Shown: positions 1 to 9,434 of the stretch, piece by piece
Position numbering within the stretch: position 1 is the first letter of the stretch
How the letters are laid out: each line of letters begins with the position of its first letter
Assembly (NCBI RefSeq): GCF_007489285.1
Contig: NZ_VLIY01000001.1
Coordinates: 62,001 to 126,000, forward strand
DNA: 64,000 nucleotides
Direction: 5' to 3'
Origin: Skermania sp. ID1734
GTDB lineage: Bacteria; Actinomycetota; Actinomycetes; Mycobacteriales; Mycobacteriaceae
Made by a program: the position numbers and the translations under genes
Notes under the pieces: model-generated
The model's input: only the letters and a program-made list of their open reading frames with translations
Told to the model about the DNA's origin: nothing
Databases searched by the model: none

Positions 1-1
1 A

Positions 2-58
2 AACCAGCTGAAGGCGGCGCTGCGCCTAGTTGTGCTCGGCAAACGAAGGTCCGCCTGA
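2..58 (+). CDS. C-terminal fragment of an unknown gene entering from the left edge
   Basis: Reading from base 2, a frame runs to TGA at 56-58 and encodes NQLKAALRLVVLGKRRSA. The amphipathic, basic ending would suit the last helix of a protein such as a TetR-type regulator, but too little is visible to name a family. Codon third positions are mostly G/C, as in the real genes nearby. Another frame closes at 67-69 and looks less protein-like. Confidence 0.3.
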   Translation, partial: NQLKAALRLVVLGKRRSA

Positions 59-516
59 GCGAACCATGATCGAAAAGTCTTCCGCCGCAACACTACTGGC
101 GGGTAGGAAGTGAAAGTGCAGGAAATCACAAACTTGCCTGGTCGCCGAAAAAAAGCTGGTCAGAGCAGATATTCAAGGCCGCAATTACCAATACCCAAGA
201 GTAGGAACCGAGTTCACACATACTTCGATATGACACGGAGCCTCGCGATGCTGCACTCTGTGAGCCAACGCACTCTCCCGGCCTGCGCCGGGCGAGGTCA
301 GCCGCACCGGAAACTCCTCGCTGACAGCGATGGGTGACGCGACACAACACCCAAGTGAGGTTCCGAGAGCAAGTGGCGGATGACACACTCGAATACGGGC
401 CACGTCTGTTGATCGACAGGCGACCCCCTCGCGCTTGACCAAACAGGCGCACGCAGGGCGGTAACCACACCGCCGCAGATCGCGATATCGCGTATGTAAG
501 GACGGGCAGCGAGACG
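59..516. other. Intergenic stretch upstream of the large carboxylase
   Basis: About 460 bases with lower and more irregular GC than the flanking gene. Short overlapping open frames occur on both strands here, but none has a credible ribosome binding site, protein-like composition or recognisable domain. I see no tRNA, clear terminator or repeat. It presumably carries the promoter and leader of the carboxylase gene, though no convincing -35/-10 pair could be assigned. Confidence 0.5.
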
Positions 517-3500
517 ATGTTCAAGCGGATTGCAGTAGTGAACCGCGGTGAGGCGGCAGTGCGCCTCATTCGCGCGGTACGAGAACTTAACGCCGAGCAT
601 GACTACGGAATCCGCATCATCGCGCTACATACCGACGCTGAGCGCCGGGCCATGTTCGTCCGCCAAGCCGACGAGGGCGTCATCCTCCGGCGCGTCGGAT
701 CGGTCAACCCGTACCTCAACCACGCCGAGCTGCGACGCGCGCTGATCGAAGCCCAGGCCGACGCCGTCTGGGTCGGCTGGGGATTCGTTGCCGAAGATCC
801 CGCCTTCGCCGACTTGTGCGCGTCTCTCGACATCACCTTCATCGGCCCGTCATCGAAGGCTATGCGGCTGCTCGGCGACAAGGTCGAAGCCAAGTTGCTC
901 GCCGAAAAGGTCGGCGTCCCGGTCGCGCCGTGGTCGGGCGGCCCGGTGGAAACGCGCGCGGACGCGCGCCGGCACGCACAGGCAATCGGCTACCCGCTGA
1001 TCATCAAGGCGCGCAGTGGCGGCGGCGGCCGCGGCATCCGCAAGGTCTACGCCGAGGACGAGCTGGAACTCGCGCTCGAACGCACTCAGGGCGAGGCCGA
1101 ACGCTCCTTCGGTGACCCGGTGGTCTTCATCGAACGACTGGTCACCGACGCCCGGCACGTCGAAGTTCAGGTCATCGCCGACGGCTACGGCAACGTATGG
1201 GCACCCGGTGTTCGTGACTGTTCGATCCAGCGCAAGAACCAGAAGGTGATCGAGGAATCGTCGTCTCCGGTGATGCGCAAGGACCAAGCCGATCACCTTC
1301 GGCAGGTCTCCGCCGACCTCGTCCGAGCCGCGGGCTACTGCGGCGCCGCCACGGTCGAATACCTCTACCAGCCCGACCAGCAGCTCTTCACCTTCCTCGA
1401 AGTGAACACCCGCCTGCAGGTCGAGCACCCGATCACCGAGGCGACCACCGGCCTGGACCTGGTCAAGCTGCAGATCCACGTGGCCAACGGGGGCAAGCTC
1501 GAGGGTGACTGCCCCGGCGAGTTCGGCCACGCGATCGAGGCGCGACTCAACGCCGAGGATGCCGACAACGGATTCGCGCCGGCGCCCGGCACCGTGCAGT
1601 ACCTGAAGTTCCCGCTCGGCTCCGGCCTGCGCGTGGACAGCGGCATCGCCCAGGGCGACGTCATTCCACCCGACTACGACTCGATGGTCGCCAAGATCAT
1701 CGCCTGGGGACGCGACCGCAACGAGGCCCTTGCCCGGTTGCGGACCGCGCTGAGGGAAACCACCGTGGTCCTCGATGGGGGCACCACCACCAAGTCCTTC
1801 CTGTTGAACCTGCTCGACCGCCCGGAGTTGATCTCCGGTGAGGCCGACACCGGATGGCTAGACCGCACCGGCGCCGGCACCGCCTCGGGACCGAGCAAGG
1901 TCGCCGATGTCGCCCTACTGGCGGCCGCGGTCGACAGCTACGACACCGAGGAGGCGCACGAGCGCACGGCGTTCTTGTCGTCGGCGCGTGGCGGCCGTCC
2001 TCGCGCCAACCACGCGATCGGCCGAAAAGTAGAACTCTCGTACCAGAATCAGTCGTACAAGTTGATGGTCGGGCAGGTCGGCCCGCACCGCTACCAGGTC
2101 AGCGGCGACTGCGGCGAACTCGAAGTCAGCGTGGACCGCTTGGGTGAGTTCGAAAGCCGGTACGCGATCGGCAACCGGACGCACCAGGTCGTGTGTGTCG
2201 CGGGTCCGACCGGGTTCCTCGTCGAGGTCGACGGAATCAGCCACCAGGTCAGCCAGGACGAGGCCGGCATGGTTCGCGCGCCCGCGCCTGCCGTGGTGGT
2301 CGCTGTCCCGGTCGCGGTGGGCGATGAGGTGGAGGCCGGCGCCACGCTGGTGGTGCTGGAATCGATGAAGATGGAGACCGCGGTTCGCGCGCCCTACGCG
2401 GGGCGGGTTCGCGAGATTTCGGCGGTCGTCAACTCTCAAGTCGACGCCGGCGCTCCGCTGCTGCGCGTCGACAAGACCGACGCCGAGGCCGCAACGAAAA
2501 CCGCCGTCGCGACGCCGCGCGTCGTCTTCCCGCCCGCGGAAACGAGCCACGCAGACCCGCGCAGCGACGCGTTCGACCGTCTCGACGACATGAGCGCCCT
2601 CATCACCGGCTTCGACGTCAGTGGCGCCCGCGCGCGGAGCCTGCTCGAGGAGTACGACGAGCTGCGTCGGCAACTGGCCGAGGACGACGACGAGGTCATC
2701 CAGGCCGAACTCGCGGTGCTGACCACGTTCGCCGACATCTGCGAACTGTCCCGCAACCGTCCCGCCGTGGGTGAAGGCGAGGAAGCGGACCCGGTGCATA
2801 GCCCCCGGGAACACTTCCACTCGTTCCTGCAGTCCCTCGACGTCGACGTGCAGGGGCTGCCCGAACCGTTCCGCGCCCGGTTGGCCCGAGCGCTGCGGCA
2901 CTATGACGTCACCTCCCTGGACCGCACGCCGGAACTCGAAGAAGCGGTCTACCGCCTGTACCTGGCCCTGGCCCGGATGGACAACCAGGTGCCCGTCATC
3001 GCGGGTCAGCTCGAACGCTGGCTGGCCAACGCGAACGCCAACATGGCCTCCGTCGCAGAATTACCCGAGGTGCTCGACCGGCTGATCCTGGCCACCCAGC
3101 TGCGCTACCCGCTGATCGGCGACGTGGCCCGCAACCTGCGATTCCGGGTCTTCGATGAGCCGACCATCCGCAAGGCCCGCGAGGACGTGTACGACCGGGT
3201 CCGCGGCAGCCTCGTCTACCTCGCGCAGCAGCCGGACGCACCGGACTACGCCAGCCGGATCGAAGCGCTCGTCGACGCACCGGAGCCGTTGACCGCGATG
3301 CTCGCGCAGCGGGTCGGCGAACCGCATCCGTTACTGGAAGTGATCACCCGGCAGTACTACCGGATTCACAAGCTCGAAGACGTCAAGGCGTTCGACCGCG
3401 ACGGCACCCATCTGGTGACCGCCACCTTCCAGCTCGCCGGTGAGCGCGTGAACCTCGTCTCCACGGTGTCCGACTACGCCGACCTCACGGCGACGCTGGA

Positions 3501-5991
3501 CACGGTCGCCGACGTCACCGGGCCCGACGTGCCCGACCTGCTCGTCGACGTCTACATCACCTGGCCCGACGCCCCCACCGACGACGACGAACTGTCCGAG
3601 CGGTTGCGCAGCGAATTGTCCGCCCACCCGCAATCGGAAACCTGGCGACGGATTTCCGTAGCCATCCTCGCCGAGCACGGTGGCGATATTCGCCAGGTCA
3701 CCTTCCGGCGCACGGACGAGGGCCTGAGCGAGGACCTGATCATCCGCAACATGCACCCGCTCACCGGGCAACGTCTCGACCTGTGGCGGTTGAAGAACTT
3801 CGACGGCACCCGCCTGCCCGCGCCGAGCGACATCTACCTCTATCACTCGGTGGCCAAGAACAATCCGGCCGACGAGCGGTTCATCGCCCTGTCGGAGGTC
3901 CGCGACGTCGCCACCCAACGCGACGAGCACGACAACATCGTCACGGTCCCCGCGATCGAGCGCAAGATCGCAGCCTGCCTCGACGGTATCCGCCGTGCGC
4001 AGACCCAGCGCGGCGCAAAGCGGTTGGACAACAACAGAATTGCGCTCTACGTCTGGCCGCTGATGGAGGTGCCGGCCGACCGCATCGAGATCATCGCCCG
4101 CAACATCGCGCCGCTCACTCTCGGCGCGGGCCTCGAAGAAATCACGCTCATCGGCCGGCTCACCCACGGACCGGGCCAACCGATCCGCGATGTGGCGCTG
4201 CGCTTCTCCTACCATTCGAGCGACGGCATCAGCTTCGCCGTCACCGATCCGCCGACCGAGCCGCTGCGCCCGCTCGACGAGTACACCCAGAAGGTGCAGC
4301 GCTCGAAGTCGCGCGGCAACGTCTACCCGTACGAGTTGATCCCGCTGCTCACCCGAGAGGGCGGCAGCTTCACCGAACTCGACATCGACGAATCCGGCGA
4401 ACTGGCACCGGTCGACCGGCCCTACGGCCGCAACACCGCGGGCGTGATCGTGGGCAAGGTGACCACCCCGACTGAGCGCCACCCCGAAGGTATGACCCGC
4501 ATCGCGCTGTTCGGCGACCCGATCAAGGCGCTCGGCACCGTGGCCGAAGCCGAGTGCTCGCGGGTGGTCAAGGCGATTGACCTGGCCGAATCGGAAGGGC
4601 TGCCCGTCGAGTGGTTCACCCTGTCCTCCGGCGCCACCATTTCGATGGAGAGCGGCACCGAGAACATGGACTGGGTGTCGCGGGCGCTGCGCCGCATCAT
4701 CACCTTCACCCAGGGCGGCGGCGAGATCAACATCATCGTGGCCGGCATCAACGTTGGCGCCCAACCGTATTGGAACGCCGAAGCCACCATGCTCATGCAC
4801 AACAAGGGCATCCTCGTGATGACCCCGGACAGCGCCATGGTGCTCACCGGTAAGCAGTCGCTGGACTACTCCGGCGGCGTCTCGGCCGAAGACAACTTCG
4901 GCATCGGTGGTTACGACCGCGTCATGGGCCCCAACGGTGAAGCGCAGTACTGGGCGCCGAATCTGAGTGCGGCCTGCGACATCCTGTTCGCGCACTACGA
5001 CCACGCCTACCGGGCACCGGGCGAGCGGTTCCCGCGCCGCGCCCGCACCACCGACCCGGCGGACCGTGACGTGCGCAGCTACCCGCACGTGCATCCGTCG
5101 AGCGACTTCACCACCGTCGGTGACATCTTCTCCGCCGAGAAGAACCCGGAACGCAAGAAGCCGTTCGACATTCGCACGGTCATGCGTTCGGTGGTCGACC
5201 AGGATTACAGCGTGCTGGAACGCTGGGCCGACATGGCCGGCGGCGAGACATCGGTGGTCTTCGATGCCCACCTGGCCGGTCAGCCGGTCACCGTCATCGG
5301 CATCGAGTCCCGGGCGATCCCGCGCAAGGGCTGGTTCCCCGCCGACGGACCGGACACCTGGACGTCGGGCACGCTGTTCCCGCAGTCGTCGAAGAAGACG
5401 GCGCGCGCGATCAATGCCGCTAGCGGCAACCGCCCGGTCGTGGTGCTGGCCAACCTGTCCGGGTTCGACGGCTCACCGGAATCGCTGCGCAACATTCAGC
5501 TCGAGTACGGCGCCGAAATCGGCCGCGCCATCGTCAATTTCGACGGTCCTATCGTGTTCTGCGTGATATCGCGCTACCACGGCGGCGCCTTCGTGGTGTT
5601 CTCCGGCGCGCTCAACGACAACATGGAAGTGCTGGCCGTCGAAGGCTCCTTCGCCTCGGTGATTGGCGGCGCGCCCGCCGCGGCGGTGGTGTTCTCCCGT
5701 GAGGTCAACAAGCGCACCAATGACGACCCGGGCGTGCGTGACCTCGAGCAGCGGATCGCGGCCACCGTCGACAGCGCGGAACGCGCCCGGCTGCGGGTCG
5801 AACTGGCGGCCAAGCGGTCGGCGGTGCGCTCGGACAAGCTCGGTGAGGTCGCGGCGGAGTTCGAGGCCGTGCACAACGTGGAGCGAGCCCGGGAAGTCGG
5901 CTCGGTGCACGCGATTATTCCGGCGGCCGAGTTGCGCCCGCAGATCGTGGCGGCAGTGGAACGGGGAATGGCGCGCGCGTTGCAGAACTGA
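517..5991 (+). CDS. Single-chain multidomain biotin-dependent acyl-CoA carboxylase (BC-BCCP-central-CT)
   Basis: This 1824-residue protein holds a whole acyl-CoA carboxylase in one chain. The first ~450 residues are biotin carboxylase, with an ATP-grasp glycine loop (SGGGGRGIRK, about 166-175) and the ENTR/QVEHPITE region near 297-309. A biotinyl domain follows, with ESMKMET and the biotin-accepting lysine at residue 618. About 650 residues of linker and central domain precede a carboxyltransferase region from about 1300, including a SRYHGGAFVVFSG stretch near the end. The layout resembles eukaryotic ACC more than the usual two-subunit AccA/AccD of Mycobacteriales. The acyl-CoA substrate cannot be read from sequence; acetyl-, propionyl- or longer acyl-CoA are possible. 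The ATG at 517 begins directly in the conserved KRIAVVNRGE segment. Confidence 0.9.
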   Translation: MFKRIAVVNRGEAAVRLIRAVRELNAEHDYGIRIIALHTDAERRAMFVRQADEGVILRRVGSVNPYLNHAELRRALIEAQADAVWVGWGFVAEDPAFADLCASLDITFIGPSSKAMRLLGDKVEAKLLAEKVGVPVAPWSGGPVETRADARRHAQAIGYPLIIKARSGGGGRGIRKVYAEDELELALERTQGEAERSFGDPVVFIERLVTDARHVEVQVIADGYGNVWAPGVRDCSIQRKNQKVIEESSSPVMRKDQADHLRQVSADLVRAAGYCGAATVEYLYQPDQQLFTFLEVNTRLQVEHPITEATTGLDLVKLQIHVANGGKLEGDCPGEFGHAIEARLNAEDADNGFAPAPGTVQYLKFPLGSGLRVDSGIAQGDVIPPDYDSMVAKIIAWGRDRNEALARLRTALRETTVVLDGGTTTKSFLLNLLDRPELISGEADTGWLDRTGAGTASGPSKVADVALLAAAVDSYDTEEAHERTAFLSSARGGRPRANHAIGRKVELSYQNQSYKLMVGQVGPHRYQVSGDCGELEVSVDRLGEFESRYAIGNRTHQVVCVAGPTGFLVEVDGISHQVSQDEAGMVRAPAPAVVVAVPVAVGDEVEAGATLVVLESMKMETAVRAPYAGRVREISAVVNSQVDAGAPLLRVDKTDAEAATKTAVATPRVVFPPAETSHADPRSDAFDRLDDMSALITGFDVSGARARSLLEEYDELRRQLAEDDDEVIQAELAVLTTFADICELSRNRPAVGEGEEADPVHSPREHFHSFLQSLDVDVQGLPEPFRARLARALRHYDVTSLDRTPELEEAVYRLYLALARMDNQVPVIAGQLERWLANANANMASVAELPEVLDRLILATQLRYPLIGDVARNLRFRVFDEPTIRKAREDVYDRVRGSLVYLAQQPDAPDYASRIEALVDAPEPLTAMLAQRVGEPHPLLEVITRQYYRIHKLEDVKAFDRDGTHLVTATFQLAGERVNLVSTVSDYADLTATLDTVADVTGPDVPDLLVDVYITWPDAPTDDDELSERLRSELSAHPQSETWRRISVAILAEHGGDIRQVTFRRTDEGLSEDLIIRNMHPLTGQRLDLWRLKNFDGTRLPAPSDIYLYHSVAKNNPADERFIALSEVRDVATQRDEHDNIVTVPAIERKIAACLDGIRRAQTQRGAKRLDNNRIALYVWPLMEVPADRIEIIARNIAPLTLGAGLEEITLIGRLTHGPGQPIRDVALRFSYHSSDGISFAVTDPPTEPLRPLDEYTQKVQRSKSRGNVYPYELIPLLTREGGSFTELDIDESGELAPVDRPYGRNTAGVIVGKVTTPTERHPEGMTRIALFGDPIKALGTVAEAECSRVVKAIDLAESEGLPVEWFTLSSGATISMESGTENMDWVSRALRRIITFTQGGGEINIIVAGINVGAQPYWNAEATMLMHNKGILVMTPDSAMVLTGKQSLDYSGGVSAEDNFGIGGYDRVMGPNGEAQYWAPNLSAACDILFAHYDHAYRAPGERFPRRARTTDPADRDVRSYPHVHPSSDFTTVGDIFSAEKNPERKKPFDIRTVMRSVVDQDYSVLERWADMAGGETSVVFDAHLAGQPVTVIGIESRAIPRKGWFPADGPDTWTSGTLFPQSSKKTARAINAASGNRPVVVLANLSGFDGSPESLRNIQLEYGAEIGRAIVNFDGPIVFCVISRYHGGAFVVFSGALNDNMEVLAVEGSFASVIGGAPAAAVVFSREVNKRTNDDPGVRDLEQRIAATVDSAERARLRVELAAKRSAVRSDKLGEVAAEFEAVHNVERAREVGSVHAIIPAAELRPQIVAAVERGMARALQN

Positions 5992-5993
5992 GG

Positions 5994-6839
5994 TCAGTGC
6001 CCGTGCGGGATAAGCAGATTCGCCTGTCCCGCGCGGACCGGCCCGGCGTCCAGCCACTCGGCGGTCTGGACCCGGGCGCGGTCGATCATTTCCTCGGCGT
6101 GGCTGAAGTCGGCCGGGTTGACTTCCAGTGGGCACAGCGGTGGGGCGACGCGCAGATCCACCACCGACTCGAAGCGAGACACATCGCTGGCCATCCGATG
6201 GTTGATGGCCAGCGTCAAGCCGTGCAACGCCATCCCGAGCGCGGTGCGGGGCTGGCGGGTCAGCGCGCAGGGTGCCCCCGTCGGCAACACCCAAATGGGA
6301 TCGGCGCCGAGCTGGACCGCGTGCGTGATCGGGGTGTTGTTCACCGCACCGCCGTCCATGAAGATCCGGCCGTCGATGGTCACCGTGGGCAACACACCCG
6401 GGATCGCCGCACTCGCTGAAATCGCATCGATTGCATCGCCTTTCGACACCAACACGTCCTTGCCGGTCAGCACATCGGTGACAACCACGTGCAGCGGTAT
6501 CGGCGCATCCTCCATCCGCTCGAACCGCAAATTGTCTTTGAGCAGTTTGCGGATGCCGCTGTCGGAGACCAAATGGTCGCTGCGCCCGAGCAATACGGCG
6601 GTCAAGTTCAGCGGATCCACCGGAAACACGGTCGACCGCTTCAGCTTGATCCAGACCTGCGCCAACTCGTCGAGGTCCTCAGGCGACGAGCCCGCGGCCA
6701 ACCAGGCGCCGTTCAGGGCTCCGGCCGAAGTGCCGATGATCACGTCGGGACGAATGTCGCGCCTGGCCAGCGCCTGCAGCATCCCCACCTCAACGGCGCC
6801 AAGACTGGCGCCTCCGGACAGAACGAACGCCGTTGTCAT
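5994..6839 (-). CDS. Patatin-like phospholipase / acyl hydrolase
   Basis: The 281-residue protein has the patatin signature: a glycine-rich oxyanion segment at the N-terminus (VLSGGASLGA), the nucleophile elbow GTSAG with Ser38, and the DGG of the Ser-Asp dyad in FMDGGAVNN. Patatins hydrolyse acyl ester bonds of lipids. No signal peptide is present, so it is probably cytosolic or membrane-associated. It converges on the carboxylase gene with two bases between the stop codons. A TAATCT hexamer lies six bases before the ATG, suggesting a leaderless transcript separate from the ABC permease gene that ends 72 bases upstream. Confidence 0.88.
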   Translation of the reverse strand: MTTAFVLSGGASLGAVEVGMLQALARRDIRPDVIIGTSAGALNGAWLAAGSSPEDLDELAQVWIKLKRSTVFPVDPLNLTAVLLGRSDHLVSDSGIRKLLKDNLRFERMEDAPIPLHVVVTDVLTGKDVLVSKGDAIDAISASAAIPGVLPTVTIDGRIFMDGGAVNNTPITHAVQLGADPIWVLPTGAPCALTRQPRTALGMALHGLTLAINHRMASDVSRFESVVDLRVAPPLCPLEVNPADFSHAEEMIDRARVQTAEWLDAGPVRAGQANLLIPHGH

Positions 6840-6845
6840 ATCCAG

Positions 6846-6851
6846 AGATTA
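6846..6851 (-). promoter_or_regulatory. Predicted -10 box, leaderless promoter of the patatin-like gene
   Basis: On the minus strand TAATCT is followed by six bases and then the ATG of the patatin gene at 6839. That spacing places the transcription start at or beside the start codon, as in leaderless actinobacterial mRNAs. No good -35 element is visible. Confidence 0.5.
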
Positions 6852-6867
6852 TCGGTGCGGCAAGCCG

Positions 6868-6929
6868 AACGTCGGCGATCGCTTGGTGCTTCTCCCCGAC
6901 CGCCGCCGTAACTAAACGTCGGCGATCGC
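6868..6929. repeat. 15-bp direct repeat duplicating the 3' end of the ABC permease gene
   Basis: The 15-mer AACGTCGGCGATCGC occurs at 6868-6882 and again at 6915-6929, 47 bases apart. The second copy encodes the last residues (AIADV) of the FtsX-type permease, directly before its TAG. The first copy lies in the spacer downstream of that gene. It has the same character as the arrays at 23347, 32239 and 55153, which also reiterate gene 3' ends. Confidence 0.8.
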
Positions 6930-9434
6930 CTCGAGCGGCCGGGTCCGGGCGGCGCCGACCGCCGGCCACAACGCGGCCAACACACCGACAACGGCCGAAC
7001 CCACAACCAACGCGACCACCTGCAGCCACGGCACCGAGATCTCGGTCAGTCCTCGATCGTGCAGGGTCCGGATGAACCCCGTCCCGAGACTCAGCCCGAG
7101 CACCACCCCGATCGCGGCGCCAAACACCGCGATGAGCATCGATTCCAAATAAATCGACCGACGCACCTGCGCGCGCTGCATCCCCACCGCGCGCAGCATG
7201 CCGATCTCGCGACGCCGCTCGACCACCGACAGCGCCAACGTGTTGATGATGCCGAGCACGGCGATCACGATGGCCAGCGCCAGCAACCCGTACAGCACCG
7301 CCAACAGGGTGTCGATCTGTTTTGCTTGCTCGCCCTTGAACTGCTCCCGGTCCTGCACCGAGACGATGGCAAACGGGTCGGTGGCCTGCTCCAGCCGCGA
7401 TCGCAAGCCGTCGAGATTGGTGCCCGGATTCGCTTTCAGAAAGACCATCGCGTCCGTCATCAGGTTCGACGGGGTGATCTGGGGGTAGACGCCGTCACCG
7501 ACCATCCAGTTGCCCAGCAACTGATTGTCGGCGTAGATCCCGGTGACGCGCGCGATCACTGGCTTGTTGTCGAAGCTCGTGAAGGTGACGTCCTCGCCGA
7601 CGTGCCAGTTACGTTGCGTCGCTTGCGTTTGCGACACCAGCATGCTGTTCCCGGAAAGCGTCGCCGTGCCCGAATTCATGTTCACCCGCAGCAGGCCGTC
7701 GAGGGAACCGCTCAACGCCGTGCCGGTCACATTCTCATCACCCAGTCTCGCCGCAGCCGGATGCAGCGCTGCGCTGGTCTGCACTCCCGAGACTTGCGCC
7801 GCAGCCTGGGCCGCCGGGATCGGCACCCCGAGCAACGGCGGGCCGGTCAACACAAAGTCGGCCTCCACGCCGTTGTTCACAAGGGTGTCCACGCTGGCCT
7901 TGGCCGAGGACCCGAACATCGCGATCACCGAGACCAGCATCAACCCCAGCGTCAGCGCGAACGCCGTCGCTGCCGTGCGTTTCGGATTCCGCACGGCGTT
8001 GTTGCGGGCCAGCTGGCCGATCGGACCGAACGGTCGCGTAACCACCGCTCCGAGCGCGCCGATCAGCGGACGCGCCAACGCCGGAGCCGCAAACAGCACG
8101 GCGAAAATCAGCGCACCCGCCCCGACGCCGACTGTCGCCGCGGCCCCACCGCCGGTGGACATCGAACCGACAATGACGACCACCACGCCGATCACTGCAA
8201 GTACCGCGCCCACCAGGGTGCGCAGCCGCAACGAGTCTCCGGCGGTCGCGAACTCCGCCCGCATCGCCTCGACCGGCGGAATCTTTGCCGCGCGACGGGC
8301 CGGCGCATACGCGCTGAGCATCGTGACCACGACGCCGACCACCAGTCCGACGATGATCGTGCGCGGCTCCACTTGCAGCGCGCCGGACGGCAATCCGACA
8401 TTGAACGCGTTGAGCAGGCCGCGCAGTCCGTAAGCCAACCCGACACCGGCGGCCACGCCGACCGCGCTGCCGACCAGGCCGACGATCGACGCCTCCAGTA
8501 GCACCGAGCGCGCGACCTGTTGGCGGCTCGCGCCGACTGCACGCAGCAAGGCGAGTTCCCGCAGCCGCTGCGCCACGATCATCGAGAAGGTGTTGTAGAT
8601 GATGAACGTTCCGACCACCAGGGCGATCGCGCCGAACGCCAGCAGGAAGTAGTTGATGAAGCTCAGCGCCTTCTCGACGGTCGACTTCATGTCGTCGCGG
8701 ACTTCGTCGCCGGTCTGCACCTTCATGGTTGGCAGCACCTTGGCGATGCGGTCGCGCAGATCCTGTTGCGAAATCCCGTTTCCGGCGACATCGATCCAGG
8801 AGGCGTGCTGGCCGTCGGTGAAAAGTTCGCGAGCCTGGCTGGCGTCGAAGAGCGCGGCGATGAACCCGCCGGTGTCCGTCGGCATGCTGTAGATGCCGCT
8901 GACCGTCACCGGGAACAACCCGCGCGTCGGCACCAATACCTGCGCATGATCGCCGACCTCGAGATTGGCGCGCTTGGCCCCACTTTCGTTCAGGGCTATC
9001 TCGCTGGGCTTGCTCGGCGGCGTGCCCGCGACGAAAGTTTGCGGCTCGCCGATCGCCTGGTTCGGCGGCACGTACGACTGACCTGCGGTAGGCGCGCCAC
9101 CGGTCTGCACGGCCTTGCCCGACGAGTCGATCAGCACGATCGGGCCGGCGACATCCGGCACGGCCGCGCGCACACCGGGCACCTTCTCGATCGTTTGGAC
9201 GTCCGCGAGCGGCACCCCGCTCGACCGGGCGTCCTTGCCGCTCACCCGCACGTCGACACCCTTGGCTTGGTCGGCGAAAATGCCGTCGAAGGTGTGCTGC
9301 AGGGTGTCGGTGAAGACGAACGAGCCAGCAATGAATGCCGTGCCGAGCACCACCGACAGCAGCGTGAGGACGAGACGGACCTTGTGGGCGGCCAGGTTGC
9401 GCAGGGAGACCTTGCGCATCGGCGAGGCGCTCAT
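6912..9434 (-). CDS. ABC transporter permease, FtsX/MacB type
   Basis: The 840-residue membrane protein has an N-terminal segment typical of FtsX permeases (RKVSLRNLAAHKVRLVLTLLSVVLGTAF), then an extracytoplasmic MacB-PCD-like domain, three membrane helices (about 260-400), a further pair of helices around 415-480, a second extracytoplasmic region and three C-terminal helices. This is the duplicated-FtsX layout of the large actinobacterial permeases. Its GTG/ATG start region overlaps the ATPase gene by four bases (ATGA), so the two are co-translated. The family acts in mechanotransmission or export of peptides, lipoproteins or drugs; the substrate cannot be assigned. A copy of its last 15 coding bases sits downstream. 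Confidence 0.9.
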   Translation of the reverse strand: MSASPMRKVSLRNLAAHKVRLVLTLLSVVLGTAFIAGSFVFTDTLQHTFDGIFADQAKGVDVRVSGKDARSSGVPLADVQTIEKVPGVRAAVPDVAGPIVLIDSSGKAVQTGGAPTAGQSYVPPNQAIGEPQTFVAGTPPSKPSEIALNESGAKRANLEVGDHAQVLVPTRGLFPVTVSGIYSMPTDTGGFIAALFDASQARELFTDGQHASWIDVAGNGISQQDLRDRIAKVLPTMKVQTGDEVRDDMKSTVEKALSFINYFLLAFGAIALVVGTFIIYNTFSMIVAQRLRELALLRAVGASRQQVARSVLLEASIVGLVGSAVGVAAGVGLAYGLRGLLNAFNVGLPSGALQVEPRTIIVGLVVGVVVTMLSAYAPARRAAKIPPVEAMRAEFATAGDSLRLRTLVGAVLAVIGVVVVIVGSMSTGGGAAATVGVGAGALIFAVLFAAPALARPLIGALGAVVTRPFGPIGQLARNNAVRNPKRTAATAFALTLGLMLVSVIAMFGSSAKASVDTLVNNGVEADFVLTGPPLLGVPIPAAQAAAQVSGVQTSAALHPAAARLGDENVTGTALSGSLDGLLRVNMNSGTATLSGNSMLVSQTQATQRNWHVGEDVTFTSFDNKPVIARVTGIYADNQLLGNWMVGDGVYPQITPSNLMTDAMVFLKANPGTNLDGLRSRLEQATDPFAIVSVQDREQFKGEQAKQIDTLLAVLYGLLALAIVIAVLGIINTLALSVVERRREIGMLRAVGMQRAQVRRSIYLESMLIAVFGAAIGVVLGLSLGTGFIRTLHDRGLTEISVPWLQVVALVVGSAVVGVLAALWPAVGAARTRPLEAIADV

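Noticed and set aside
126-569. 147-codon minus-strand frame before the carboxylase gene
   Set aside because: Overlaps the carboxylase start, no ribosome binding site and no protein-like pattern.
3331-5271. 646-codon open frame antisense to the carboxylase gene
   Set aside because: Antisense shadow in high-GC DNA; composition rich in Arg/Gly/His/Val without domain, while the plus-strand frame is a conserved enzyme.
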